From an uncultured Paracoccaceae bacterium (lineage in GTDB: Bacteria; Pseudomonadota; Alphaproteobacteria; Rhodobacterales; Rhodobacteraceae), in assembly GCA_947499715.1 (NCBI GenBank), contig CANMPL010000001.1:186001-250000 (forward strand): 64,000 nt of DNA. Direction: 5' to 3'. Numbering within the stretch: the stretch's first letter is position 1; every line of letters starts with the position of its first letter. Made by a program: the position numbers and the translations under genes. The notes beneath the pieces were generated by a model. That model did no database searches. It was not told the DNA's origin and saw only the letters and a list, made by a program, of their open reading frames with translations. Of the stretch, positions 9,165 to 17,710 are shown one piece after another.

Positions 9165-10437
9165 CGGGCACCTCTTGCGTGGTGGCCCGCGCCCGCGACA
9201 TGGACCAGATCATCACCATGACCCCCAGCACCAAACGTATCACGGTGACCCAGATGATGACCCAGGCTGCACCATCAGCACCGCGCTCCGGGATCAGCCA
9301 TAGCGACAGCCCAATCGCCGCCAGCAGACACAACACGTTGATCCAAAGGCGGAGCCAGAAATGGTGGCTTGCCAGCAGCGCATATTGCGTGGCCCCCATC
9401 AGCAATTGCAGCGCGGCGGTCACCGCCACCATAACAATCAAAAAGCTGTTGACGTATTGCGCCCCATAAACCGCACCGACGACCCATTCTCCCACAATCA
9501 GCGCCCCGGCGATAATGACTAAACCCAGCAAGAGGTTCGCCCCCATCACAATCGCCGTAATCCGACGTAGCCGCTTTGCATTCCCCAATGACGCCGCCTT
9601 TGCCATCCGCGACACCGACGCCTGAGAGATGCTGCGGATCACCGTCTGGATCGCCGTCAGGAAATAGTAGATCGCACCAAACAGTCCCAATTCCTCGAAG
9701 GTCACATATTCGGCCAAGGCAATGCGCGGCACATAAAGCGATACCATCTGCAACACGCCTGCAATCGACAGCGGCAGCAACCAAACCATCAATCCCAGCG
9801 CGCGGCGGATCTGCGGACCTCTCGCGTCCCGGACCCCAAAAACCACCCCATCCTGCGCCAATGGCCTTCGCTCGCAAATCACCATCACCACGATCCAGCA
9901 CAGGGCCTGCGCGACAAACCCCGCACCGACGCTCTTCGTCAGCGCAAAGGCTGCGGCAAAACAAGCGACCCCCAAGATCCCGCGCAGGACCTGACTCTTG
10001 ACGATGACATCAAACCGCCCGCGCGTTTGCGCGATCCCGTAGTTCAGCGCCGATTGCGTATGCGGGATCTTGGTCAACACAAGCGCAAGTGCTGCCGCGA
10101 TAAACGCCGTTGCCGCGCCGCCGTACACTCCAAAAATGACAACCACCGCCAAGGCAACCGCAGCCGCAGTCATCATCATCCGCAACAGGAAATAGTCTTG
10201 GTCGGTACTCTCGCGACCGTGATCCACCGCGCGCGCGTCGCGCAGTGATAACCCGGTCAGCGCGAACACCGGTGTGACAATCGCCGCCGCCAAGGTGATG
10301 TATCCCACCTGCTCTGCCGTGCCCAAACGCGCCACAAAGATCAACAGCACCCATTGCGTCGCGGCAAACACCAGATTGCCCGTCAGCGTCCGGCGAATGT
10401 CCCCAAACAACCCGCTTTTCCGCCCGGTCTCGCTCAT
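9151..10437 (-). CDS. Polysaccharide flippase, Wzx/MATE-like
   Basis: A multi-spanning membrane protein of about 428 residues with 12 or so predicted TM helices, typical of the Wzx/RfbX oligosaccharide flippase group. These flip undecaprenyl-linked repeat units to the periplasmic face. The start is ATG at 10437 (MSETGRKSGLFGDIRR), in a 4-base ATGA overlap with the stop of the upstream sulfotransferase gene. The N-terminal GNLVFAATQWVLLIFVARLGTAEQVGY is characteristic of the family, in which an amphipathic first helix is followed by a short loop. Its position between two sulfotransferase genes suggests that the flipped unit may be sulfated. Confidence 0.83.
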   Translation of the reverse strand: MSETGRKSGLFGDIRRTLTGNLVFAATQWVLLIFVARLGTAEQVGYITLAAAIVTPVFALTGLSLRDARAVDHGRESTDQDYFLLRMMMTAAAVALAVVVIFGVYGGAATAFIAAALALVLTKIPHTQSALNYGIAQTRGRFDVIVKSQVLRGILGVACFAAAFALTKSVGAGFVAQALCWIVVMVICERRPLAQDGVVFGVRDARGPQIRRALGLMVWLLPLSIAGVLQMVSLYVPRIALAEYVTFEELGLFGAIYYFLTAIQTVIRSISQASVSRMAKAASLGNAKRLRRITAIVMGANLLLGLVIIAGALIVGEWVVGAVYGAQYVNSFLIVMVAVTAALQLLMGATQYALLASHHFWLRLWINVLCLLAAIGLSLWLIPERGADGAAWVIIWVTVIRLVLGVMVMIWSMSRARATTQEVPDEAT

Positions 10438-11261
10438 GCGGCGGGGCCCATGACACGATCCCAAATCGCAATGTCCGGCGCGCAAAGCTCTGTGATACGC
10501 GCCTGCTGCTGGGGCGAGATTTCGGTGCGATGATCCGCCCTTGCCGCACCCTTCTTGTTTTCGTGGCCTAGCTTGATCCGCACACCCAGCGCGCCCCGCA
10601 ACCCAGCCTCGAACCCGACCAGATCGTCCAACCGCCCGACAACATCAAGCTTTTGCAAATTGGCAACCGCGGCTTCCACCGCCTCTGCACCTGTGAAATC
10701 GGCACCCACCGGCAGGCCACTGAAGTATTCGCCATAGGTCGCACCCAAAAGCCGGGCGCGGTCCGTTTCCAGAAACGCATCCAGCGGTTCTTCGATCCGG
10801 CCAAAGGCGCCGGGGCGCTGATAGGACCAATTGTAATGCGAAATAAACCGCGCCACCGGATCGCGCAGCAGCGTCACAAACTTGTAGCGCTCTGCGAAAT
10901 GATCATGAGCCACCTGGCTAAAGCGCACATGCAGCGACACGCAGCGCACATCATCAGCCAACAGATACAGCATCATCTGCTCGCGCAGATCCAGCACATC
11001 CACCAGCATCGCTTCTCGGTCGGTGCGGCCGGTGAACATCTGATAGGCGCGAAAACTTTCCTCGGGCTTCACCGTCGCCTGGCTCAGCACATATCGCTTG
11101 CGCAGCGCACGCCCCGCCGACGTCCCGCCGCATTTGGGCACATGATGAAACACGACGCGCTGCGGGATCGTGCGATCCTGCAACGCCCTCAGCTGGCGCT
11201 TGGCGGTGTCAACAATGCCCATCTTCGGCCCCTGCGGCTGCGTTCCAAGCTGCATAAGCAA
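10434..11261 (-). CDS. Sulfotransferase family 2 domain protein
   Basis: A 275-residue sulfotransferase of the carbohydrate (family 2) type. The PAPS motif is VVFHHVPKCGGTSAGRAL; the second motif is VTLLRDPVARFISHYNW, both canonical. The frame opens with TTG at 11261, which has GGAGG 8 bases upstream; ATG at 11255 two codons later, or ATG at 11222, are alternatives with poorer spacing. It is translationally coupled to the flippase by ATGA. It is the third sulfotransferase in 4 kb and, with the flippase, the most direct evidence here for a sulfated surface polymer. Confidence 0.85.
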   Translation of the reverse strand: MLMQLGTQPQGPKMGIVDTAKRQLRALQDRTIPQRVVFHHVPKCGGTSAGRALRKRYVLSQATVKPEESFRAYQMFTGRTDREAMLVDVLDLREQMMLYLLADDVRCVSLHVRFSQVAHDHFAERYKFVTLLRDPVARFISHYNWSYQRPGAFGRIEEPLDAFLETDRARLLGATYGEYFSGLPVGADFTGAEAVEAAVANLQKLDVVGRLDDLVGFEAGLRGALGVRIKLGHENKKGAARADHRTEISPQQQARITELCAPDIAIWDRVMGPAA

Positions 11262-11295
11262 ATTGGACGCCTCCGCAAAGGGCCAATCAATCGCG

Positions 11296-12594
11296 CTAGA
11301 CGTAGCGGTTGACGATATTTTCCAGCTTTTCCTGTGCGCCAGACACCGGTTGCGGGTTCAGATCCGCGGCTTCGGCCTTTGCCGCAATCCCGTCCAGCGT
11401 TTGACCCGCCGCAAGGTAATCCGATGTCTCCCACCCGGCATAGCGCGCGCGGCGTGGTGCCTCTAGCGCATCGTCTTCCATCATCCTTGCCGCTGCCTTC
11501 AGACCACGCGCGCAGATGTCCATGCCGCCGACATGCGCTGCAATCAGATCCTCGGCATCCAATGACTGACGCCGCAGTTTGGCGTCAAAGTTGGTGCCGC
11601 CGCTGGTGAACCCTCCGGCCTTCAGCACCTCGTAATAGGCAAGTGCCGCCTCTGGCGTGCTGTTGGGGAACTGGTCGGTGTCCCAACCGGACTGGTAATC
11701 GTTGCGGTTCATGTCGATGGACCCAAAGATCCCCAGCGCATTGGCCATCGCCAGCTCGTGTTCAAACGAATGCCCCGCCAAAATCGCGTGGCCCTGCTCA
11801 ATATTGACCTTCACTTCGCCCTCCAGCCCAAACCGCTTGAGGAACCCGTAAACCGTCGCAACATCATAGTCATACTGATGCTTCGTCGGCTCTTGCGGCT
11901 TCGGTTCGATCAGGATCGCGCCCTTGAAGCCAATCTTGTGCTTGTATTCGACAACCATCTGCAAGAACCGGCCCATTTGTTCCAGTTCGCGCGACAGATC
12001 CGTGTTCAGCAGCGTCTCATAGCCTTCACGACCACCCCACAACACATAGTTTTCGCCGCCCAAACGGTGGGTGACATCCATGCAGGATTTCACCGTGCTG
12101 GCACAATAGGCAAACACATCCGGGTCCGGGTTTGTGCTGGCACCCGACATATAGCGCCGGTTGCTGAACATATTGGCCGTGCCCCACAACAGCTTTGGCC
12201 CGCCCGCCTCCATCTTGGCCTGCATATAATCAGCCACCTCGTTCAGCCGGTCATGGCTTTCCTTCAGGCTGGCCCCCTCTGGGCGCACATCATGATCGTG
12301 GAAACAGAAATAGGGCGCGCCCAGAATGCGGAACATCTCAAACGCGGCATCAGCTTTCGCTTTGGCCAGATCCATCGTATCAGCCGGGAACCACGGACGT
12401 TCAAACGTCTGGCCGCCAAAGGGGTCATTCCCTTCCCAAACAAAGTTGTGCCAGTAGCAAACGGCAAAGCGCAGATGATCTTCCATCCGTTTGCCCATCA
12501 CCACCTCATCTGGGTTGTAGTGGCGGAACGCTAAGGGATTGGTGCTGCCTTCGCCCTCATAGGCGATGGCGGGAATTCCGTCGAAGTAGGTCAT
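11296..12594 (-). CDS. xylA: Xylose isomerase
   Basis: Interconverts D-xylose and D-xylulose in the cytoplasm using two divalent metals. Both family signatures are present: [15 protein letters not shown] (metal-binding Glu) and [10 protein letters not shown] (catalytic His), plus WGGREGYE and the C-terminal [11 protein letters not shown]. Length (432) matches class II XylA. Its ATG overlaps the stop of the upstream lacI-type gene by 4 bases, so both are one transcript. No xylulokinase or xylose permease gene is adjacent, so the rest of the pathway must be elsewhere. Recognition is secure; in vivo it may also act on other aldoses. Confidence 0.97.
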   Translation of the reverse strand: MTYFDGIPAIAYEGEGSTNPLAFRHYNPDEVVMGKRMEDHLRFAVCYWHNFVWEGNDPFGGQTFERPWFPADTMDLAKAKADAAFEMFRILGAPYFCFHDHDVRPEGASLKESHDRLNEVADYMQAKMEAGGPKLLWGTANMFSNRRYMSGASTNPDPDVFAYCASTVKSCMDVTHRLGGENYVLWGGREGYETLLNTDLSRELEQMGRFLQMVVEYKHKIGFKGAILIEPKPQEPTKHQYDYDVATVYGFLKRFGLEGEVKVNIEQGHAILAGHSFEHELAMANALGIFGSIDMNRNDYQSGWDTDQFPNSTPEAALAYYEVLKAGGFTSGGTNFDAKLRRQSLDAEDLIAAHVGGMDICARGLKAAARMMEDDALEAPRRARYAGWETSDYLAAGQTLDGIAAKAEAADLNPQPVSGAQEKLENIVNRYV

Positions 12595-13610
12595 GGCGTG
12601 TTCTCTTTGATGAAAATATTCAGTGGGATATCGCCGTCAGAAACGGCGACCGGGCGACCTGCGGACAGGTCACGCATCAGGGTGATCGCGCGTCTTGCGG
12701 CGCGGGCGGGGTCCTGATCGATCACCAGATCAAACAGGTCTTGATGTAGCGCGTTGCGGCTATGCGGCGTCAACTCGTGAACAATCGTCGTGGGGCGCGG
12801 GCGTTGGTGGCGGGCCAGCGCATCGGCCAGCCCCTCGTTTCCGGCACCAGTATGATAGATGCCCAGAACCGGCTGTCGCAGCGTTTCATTTACGACCGCA
12901 CGCACCCGCTTCGCGTTGTCGTATCCTTCTACAACGGGCAGCACCTCCAGCTTGGGATAGCTGGCGCGCATCACCTGCTTGAACCCCATAAGCCGCTCTG
13001 TGTGGTCGCGCGCATCAAGCGATCCGACAATGACTTTCACCTTGCCTTTGGACTGACCAACGAACCGCCCCATGAACCGCGCCGCCGTCCGCCCGGCAGA
13101 GATGTTGTCGATCCCGACAAACGTGCTGCGCGTGCTGCCCGGCAGGTCCGACACAAGTGTGATGACTTTGACACCTGCCCGCGTCAAATTTGCAACTTCT
13201 TCGCGCACGGATGGCACGTCGGGCGCCATGACCGCCACGCATGTGCATGGGTTGTGCATGAGATGTTGCAGGGTTGTGGCTGTTGCATTTATGTCGGATG
13301 AGGCTGAGGTGCGTTCCTCAAACTCGATCCGGTCAGCGGTTAGACGCGCCGTTTCCTGCTGAAGCGCAAAGCGCAAGGCATCCAAAAACTCCGATGGTCC
13401 CTCGGGCAGCACCACAGCAAAGCGTTCCGCCCGCCTCCGGGACAGGTTTGCCGCTGCCTGATCCCGCACGTAACCGGTCTTTTCAACAGCATTCAGCACT
13501 TTAGACACTGATTTCGCCGCGACACCCCCGCGATCATTCAGAACACGGTCCACGGTCGCGAGGCTGACTTGGGCGACTTCTGCGACATCATGAATGGTTG
13601 GCCGGGGCAT
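12591..13610 (-). CDS. LacI family transcriptional regulator
   Basis: A 339-residue repressor. The N-terminal LacI helix-turn-helix ([22 protein letters not shown]) and hinge helix ([17 protein letters not shown]) are followed by a periplasmic-binding-protein-like sugar domain. It is coupled to xylA, so it probably senses xylose or a related sugar and controls xylA and itself. A 22-base palindrome with a central CpG, the LacI-family operator signature, lies just upstream (13643-13664). Unlike XylR of gammaproteobacteria, this is not AraC type. Confidence 0.92.
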   Translation of the reverse strand: MPRPTIHDVAEVAQVSLATVDRVLNDRGGVAAKSVSKVLNAVEKTGYVRDQAAANLSRRRAERFAVVLPEGPSEFLDALRFALQQETARLTADRIEFEERTSASSDINATATTLQHLMHNPCTCVAVMAPDVPSVREEVANLTRAGVKVITLVSDLPGSTRSTFVGIDNISAGRTAARFMGRFVGQSKGKVKVIVGSLDARDHTERLMGFKQVMRASYPKLEVLPVVEGYDNAKRVRAVVNETLRQPVLGIYHTGAGNEGLADALARHQRPRPTTIVHELTPHSRNALHQDLFDLVIDQDPARAARRAITLMRDLSAGRPVAVSDGDIPLNIFIKENTP

Positions 13611-13642
13611 GGATTCTCCTCACCCATGGGCCTAGCATTCAG

Positions 13643-13664
13643 AAATGAGGAACGTCAATCATTT
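13643..13664. promoter_or_regulatory. Candidate LacI-family operator overlapping a -35 element
   Basis: AAATGA (13643-13648), a central ACGT (13652-13655) and TCATTT (13659-13664) form a symmetric 22-base site with CpG at the centre. On the minus strand TTGACG (13658-13653) overlaps it and could be the -35 box of the lacI-xylA promoter. Binding here would block the promoter, giving autoregulation. Confidence 0.5.
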
Positions 13665-13666
13665 TG

Positions 13667-14713
13667 TCATGAGTTGGGCGCATTGTCCGAATTTGACGAT
13701 GCGGCCCAAAGATTGATCGCCTGATCCGACGCCAATTCATCAATCGCCGCCAATTCCTCTTTTGAAAACAGCAGGTTATCGACAGCACCGGCGCAATCCT
13801 CGATTTGACTCGGTTTGCTGGCCCCGATCAGCGCCGTGGTGATCCCCTCGTCCCGCAGCACCCAGGCAATCGCCATCTGCGCCAATGTCTGACCCCGGTT
13901 TTCCGCGATGTCGTTGAGGCCACGAATGGCGCTAATGGCTTGATCTGTAATCAGATTTTGGCCCAGCGATTTGCCCTGCGACGCCCGGCTGCCTTCGGGA
14001 ATGCCATTGAGGTATTTTGTGCTCAACATCCCCTGCGCCAGCGGTGTAAAGGCAATGGATCCGACTCCCAATTCCTGCAAGGCGTCCTTCAACCCATCCG
14101 TTTCGACCCAGCGATTGAACATATTGTAGCTGGGCTGATGGATCAGGCACGGCGTCCCTAAGTCATTGAGAATGCTAACAGCTTCGCGGGTCTTTTCGGT
14201 GTTGTAGGAACTGATCCCGGCATAAAGCGCGCGGCCAGAGCGAACGATATGATCCAACGCGCCCATCGTTTCCTCAAGCGGCGTATTGGGGTCAAATCGG
14301 TGGGAATAGAAGATATCGACATAGTCCAAACCCATCCGTTTCAGCGACTGATCACAGCTTGCGATCAGATACTTACGGCTCCCCCACTCGCCATATGGTC
14401 CCGGCCACATGTCATATCCTGCCTTGGATGAGATAATCATCTCATCCCGCAAGCCCTTGAAATCTTCTGCTAAAATGGACCCAAACGCATGTTCGGCACT
14501 GCCCGGCGGCGGGCCGTAATTGTTGGCCAGATCAAAGTGCGTGATGCCATGATCAAATGCGGTCCGACACATGGCCCGCTTGGTTTCATGTGGCGTATCA
14601 CCACCGAAATTATGCCAAAGCCCCAGCGACACCGCGGGCAGTCGCACCCCCGACCGACCACACCGCCGATAGATCATCCGGTCATAACGGTCGGCAGCTG
14701 GCGAATATTGCAT
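13667..14713 (-). CDS. Aldo/keto reductase, YghZ/L-glyceraldehyde-3-phosphate reductase type
   Basis: An NADP-dependent aldehyde or ketone reductase with the (beta/alpha)8 AKR fold. The start is ATG at 14713 (MQYSPAADRYD) with AGGA upstream; 12 more codons are open but less likely. Catalytic residues are visible: Asp in HFDLANNYGP (with the Tyr), Lys in IISSKAGYDMWPGPYG, His in IFYSHRFDP. The GYDMWPGPYGEWGSRKYL stretch is typical of the YghZ/Kvbeta-like AKR14 group. It lies downstream of the iclR-type gene with a 66-base gap, and is followed by the lacI promoter region. The real substrate may be a sugar-derived aldehyde taken up by the nearby TRAP system (inference). Confidence 0.88.
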   Translation of the reverse strand: MQYSPAADRYDRMIYRRCGRSGVRLPAVSLGLWHNFGGDTPHETKRAMCRTAFDHGITHFDLANNYGPPPGSAEHAFGSILAEDFKGLRDEMIISSKAGYDMWPGPYGEWGSRKYLIASCDQSLKRMGLDYVDIFYSHRFDPNTPLEETMGALDHIVRSGRALYAGISSYNTEKTREAVSILNDLGTPCLIHQPSYNMFNRWVETDGLKDALQELGVGSIAFTPLAQGMLSTKYLNGIPEGSRASQGKSLGQNLITDQAISAIRGLNDIAENRGQTLAQMAIAWVLRDEGITTALIGASKPSQIEDCAGAVDNLLFSKEELAAIDELASDQAINLWAASSNSDNAPNS

Positions 14714-14779
14714 GAGATCTGTCCTTTGATTGCGGGGAATTTGCCGCAATCATCGCGTGTTAGACCCTAAATTCAAGGG

Positions 14780-15559
14780 CTATTCGCCCGCGATCTCACC
14801 CAACTCGCGCGCGGCGTCCCAAAGCGTGCCAAGATGGTCTTGCAGGCTATTGAGGTCATGCCGCTGCACCGGAGCATGAACAGAAAGCGTCGCCAGCAGC
14901 CGTCCACGATGGTCTTTGATCGGCACGGCAATCGCGGCCATGCCTTCCATGAATTCCTCGTTGTCGGTGGCAAAACCACTTTCCCGTGCATGCGCAAGCT
15001 CTGCGCGTAAGGTATTGGGATCAGTGATCGTTTTGTGGGTTTTTGCCGTCAGCGTGAGGTTGTTGAGCAGACGATCAAGGTAGTCCCCGCGTAGGCAAGA
15101 CAGGTGCATCTTGCCGCTCGCGGTGCAGTAGAACGGCACCTGACTGCCGATGGGCAAATTGATCCGCAGCGGCCAATGGGTTTCAACCCGGTCCAGGTAG
15201 AACATGCCATCACGATCAGGAATCGCCAGATTGCACGTCTCGCCGACCTTTTCGGCAACAGCCCTCAGCACCGACAGCCGCAATCCCCGCACCCTCTCAG
15301 AGGTCATGGTATCGACCGCCAATCGTCGCAACCGCGGCCCCGGCCCATAGGACCGCCCATCAATGTCGCGCTGAAGAAAGCCCTGCTGCTCGGCGGTGGC
15401 AAACAACCGATGCACCGTTGGCTTGGGCAACCCCAACACCTCGTTCACTGTGGACGGCGTGACCGGCACGCCTGCGCGCGCAACTTCTTCGATCACCGCC
15501 AACAGCCGGAGGTTTGTAGGGATCTGCCCCTTTTCTTCAACGCTTTGATCGTCAGGCAT
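14780..15559 (-). CDS. IclR family transcriptional regulator
   Basis: A 259-residue regulator with an N-terminal winged helix (RLLAVIEEVARAGVPVTPSTVNEVLGLPKPTVHRL) and a C-terminal IclR effector domain (GETCNLAIPDRDGMFYLDRVE, FYCTASGKMHLS, ESGFATDNEEFMEG, ISVPIKD-like VPIKDHRG). It starts 9 bases after the dctM stop, so it belongs to the dctPQM transcript and probably senses the TRAP substrate or a metabolite of it. Likely targets are the dctP-GMC divergent promoter and the aldo/keto reductase gene. Confidence 0.93.
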   Translation of the reverse strand: MPDDQSVEEKGQIPTNLRLLAVIEEVARAGVPVTPSTVNEVLGLPKPTVHRLFATAEQQGFLQRDIDGRSYGPGPRLRRLAVDTMTSERVRGLRLSVLRAVAEKVGETCNLAIPDRDGMFYLDRVETHWPLRINLPIGSQVPFYCTASGKMHLSCLRGDYLDRLLNNLTLTAKTHKTITDPNTLRAELAHARESGFATDNEEFMEGMAAIAVPIKDHRGRLLATLSVHAPVQRHDLNSLQDHLGTLWDAARELGEIAGE

Positions 15560-15568
15560 GACCGGTCC

Positions 15569-16927
15569 TTAACGGTCTGGAAGCAGTGACAACGCCAGTG
15601 ATGGGGTTAAGGCCACAATGATCCAAACACTCAGCAGAGCAATCAGATAAAGCGAGCTGAATGGCAAGAGCCTAAAGTACGGCACACCCGTCACACCCGA
15701 CGCCACATAGAGGTTGAGGCCATAGGGCGGTGTGATGAAGCCGATTGAGGCACCCACAAGGAAGATCACCGAAAAGTGGATCGGATCAATGCCGACGCTT
15801 GCAGCAATCGGCGCAAGGATCGGGGCCAGAATGATCGTCACAGGCAGTGATTCAAGGATCATACCCGTCACAAACACAATCGCCATCGACGTAAACAGAA
15901 CCGCATAATAGCCGCCCATACCGGTCACAAAGTCACCGATAAAGTCTTTGGCACCCAGCGATGACATCACCTGCTGCATCGCGACGGACACCGCGATCAG
16001 TGGCACCAGAATGCCGGTGATCTGCGCTGAACGCGACACAATGTTTGGCAGTTGCGGGATGGTAAAGCCTTCGACGACAAACATCGACAGAACGCCTTTT
16101 TCCTCAACCGGCGTATCGGTTGAACTGCCCATGATCTTGTTCAGCGGGAAGCACAACAAACCGACCAGCATACAGAAACCAACGGTTACGCCGGCAGCCT
16201 CTGTGGGTGAGAATTTACCGGTGTAGATGCCCCAAAGCACAAGACCAATGGCGAAGAAGCCAAGCCATGCGCCGATGGCCGTCTTGATCATACGTGTCAG
16301 CGAGAGCCGGATCAGGATGCCCCAGCCGTTGATCGTGCAGACGATGAACGCCATGACCATCATACCAAGAACCATCAGCGAACCCGGCAAGATACCGGCC
16401 ACAAACAGGTCGGAAATCGGCAGGTTCAGAAGGAAGCCGTAGACAATAAAGATGATCGACGGCGGGATGATGATACCAACCGTACCACCAGCCGCTGCAG
16501 TCGAGGCTGAGAAGCGTTCGTCGTATCCGCCTTTGACCATTTCAGGGTGCAGCATCGAACCAATCGTCGCCGTGGTGGCAGAGTTTGACCCCGAGATCGC
16601 TGCGAACAATCCGCAGGCCGCGATGGATGCCATCGCCAGACCGCCACGCAGCCAGCCCAGACAGGAATAGGCAAAGTCCGATAGCCTTCGCGCGATCCCC
16701 GATTGGTTGATCAAGTCACCCGTCAGGATAAAGAGTGGCATCGCGAGCAGGGCAAAGCCCTTACTGAACACGTTGATCAGCTCGTTGCCGGTATTGGCCA
16801 AAGGCAGGTCGATGACAAAGCTACAGCCAATGACCCAGTAAAAGATGACCAGCAAAACTGGCGTGCCAAGCATGAACAGGAACGTCACGCCCAATGAAAT
16901 CAGTGTAATGAGTGTACCGTCAGACAT
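15569..16927 (-). CDS. dctM: TRAP transporter large permease (DctM)
   Basis: The large membrane subunit of a tripartite ATP-independent periplasmic transporter; it catalyses Na+-driven uptake of an organic acid delivered by the binding protein. The start is ATG at 16927 (MSDGTLITLISLGVTF), overlapping the last base of the dctQ stop; the frame is open 46 codons further upstream inside dctQ. The protein has 12 to 13 hydrophobic helices, with SGSNSATTATIGSMLHPEM and GILPGSLMVLGMM motifs of the DctM/YiaN family. The insert around KIMGSSTDTPVEEKGVLS is a cytoplasmic loop. Confidence 0.95.
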   Translation of the reverse strand: MSDGTLITLISLGVTFLFMLGTPVLLVIFYWVIGCSFVIDLPLANTGNELINVFSKGFALLAMPLFILTGDLINQSGIARRLSDFAYSCLGWLRGGLAMASIAACGLFAAISGSNSATTATIGSMLHPEMVKGGYDERFSASTAAAGGTVGIIIPPSIIFIVYGFLLNLPISDLFVAGILPGSLMVLGMMVMAFIVCTINGWGILIRLSLTRMIKTAIGAWLGFFAIGLVLWGIYTGKFSPTEAAGVTVGFCMLVGLLCFPLNKIMGSSTDTPVEEKGVLSMFVVEGFTIPQLPNIVSRSAQITGILVPLIAVSVAMQQVMSSLGAKDFIGDFVTGMGGYYAVLFTSMAIVFVTGMILESLPVTIILAPILAPIAASVGIDPIHFSVIFLVGASIGFITPPYGLNLYVASGVTGVPYFRLLPFSSLYLIALLSVWIIVALTPSLALSLLPDR

Positions 16928-17595
16928 TAGACATCCCCCCCGATAACAGCTTGTTTGATGATGGGTGTTCCCGCGCGATAGTTGCCCCAGTCCTCTAGCC
17001 AATTGCCGATCACGCGACCGGACATCAGGCAAAATGCGATGGGAACGGTGATATAGAACCACCACTTCATGACGTCGTCGACACCATCAACAAGTTGAAA
17101 GTTGTCAGCAGACAGCGCGGTGAACCGCAGCGACGTCGTGATCGCGATCCAGCAGAAGATAAACCATAGGGCCGCATCAAGGCTAAGCGTGGCCATTTGC
17201 CCGGATGGGGGCATCTTGGACCGGAATTCGCTAAAGCTCAGGTGTGTGCGCAGTTTGACATTATAGGAACAGGCAAACCAGGCCATCACCATGAAAAGGA
17301 ACGGGGGAACCGTCGTTGAACCAGCCCACTGGTTCGAGAAAACAAACCGGTCAATCACGCCCCAACAGATGATTCCGGCGATCACCAGATAGGCGGCAAC
17401 GGATATGCCGCGCTCAAGGTGACGTTCAAGAAAGGGGACCATCCTGTAAATCAGATAGACGAGATAGCCTGCAACAAACGTCAGCACGAAACAGAACAGC
17501 CACATGCCGTTCGTGTCGAATGCGCTCCTCATGTCCCAAGTGCTGCCTGAGAATATCGCAGGGATTACAGCAACCGCTTCCGCGAAAATCGACAT
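16927..17595 (-). CDS. dctQ: TRAP transporter small permease (DctQ)
   Basis: The small membrane subunit, 222 residues, with four core TM helices plus one or two extra hydrophobic segments near the N-terminus, somewhat longer than the usual 160-200. The conserved region WFACSYNVKLRTHLSFSEF corresponds to the family motif for the second/third helix. It lies between dctP and dctM, downstream of a terminator-like hairpin that should lower its expression relative to the binding protein. Confidence 0.9.
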   Translation of the reverse strand: MSIFAEAVAVIPAIFSGSTWDMRSAFDTNGMWLFCFVLTFVAGYLVYLIYRMVPFLERHLERGISVAAYLVIAGIICWGVIDRFVFSNQWAGSTTVPPFLFMVMAWFACSYNVKLRTHLSFSEFRSKMPPSGQMATLSLDAALWFIFCWIAITTSLRFTALSADNFQLVDGVDDVMKWWFYITVPIAFCLMSGRVIGNWLEDWGNYRAGTPIIKQAVIGGDV

Positions 17596-17647
17596 CTAGG
17601 TGTCCCCCCATCATGCGTTTGCCACCCTTGTTGGGCGGTCTTGATCG

Positions 17648-17684
17648 AAAAAGGGCCGGTCCGAACTCCTCTTCGGACCGGCCC
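17648..17684 (-). terminator. Intrinsic terminator/attenuator between dctP and dctQ
   Basis: A perfect 12-base stem, GGGCCGGTCCGA (17653-17664) paired with TCGGACCGGCCC (17673-17684), with an 8-base loop. On the minus strand it is followed directly by TTTTT (17652-17648). It sits just after the dctP stop. Partial read-through would give high DctP and lower DctQM, the usual stoichiometry of TRAP systems. Confidence 0.85.
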
Positions 17685-17710
17685 AATCTAACTGTTAGCT
17701 TAGGGCTAAC

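Noticed and set aside
11758-12534. Long open frame (258 codons) antisense to xylA
   Set aside because: xylA is unambiguous on the other strand, and the antisense translation is His/Arg/Gln rich with no family features; a codon-bias shadow.
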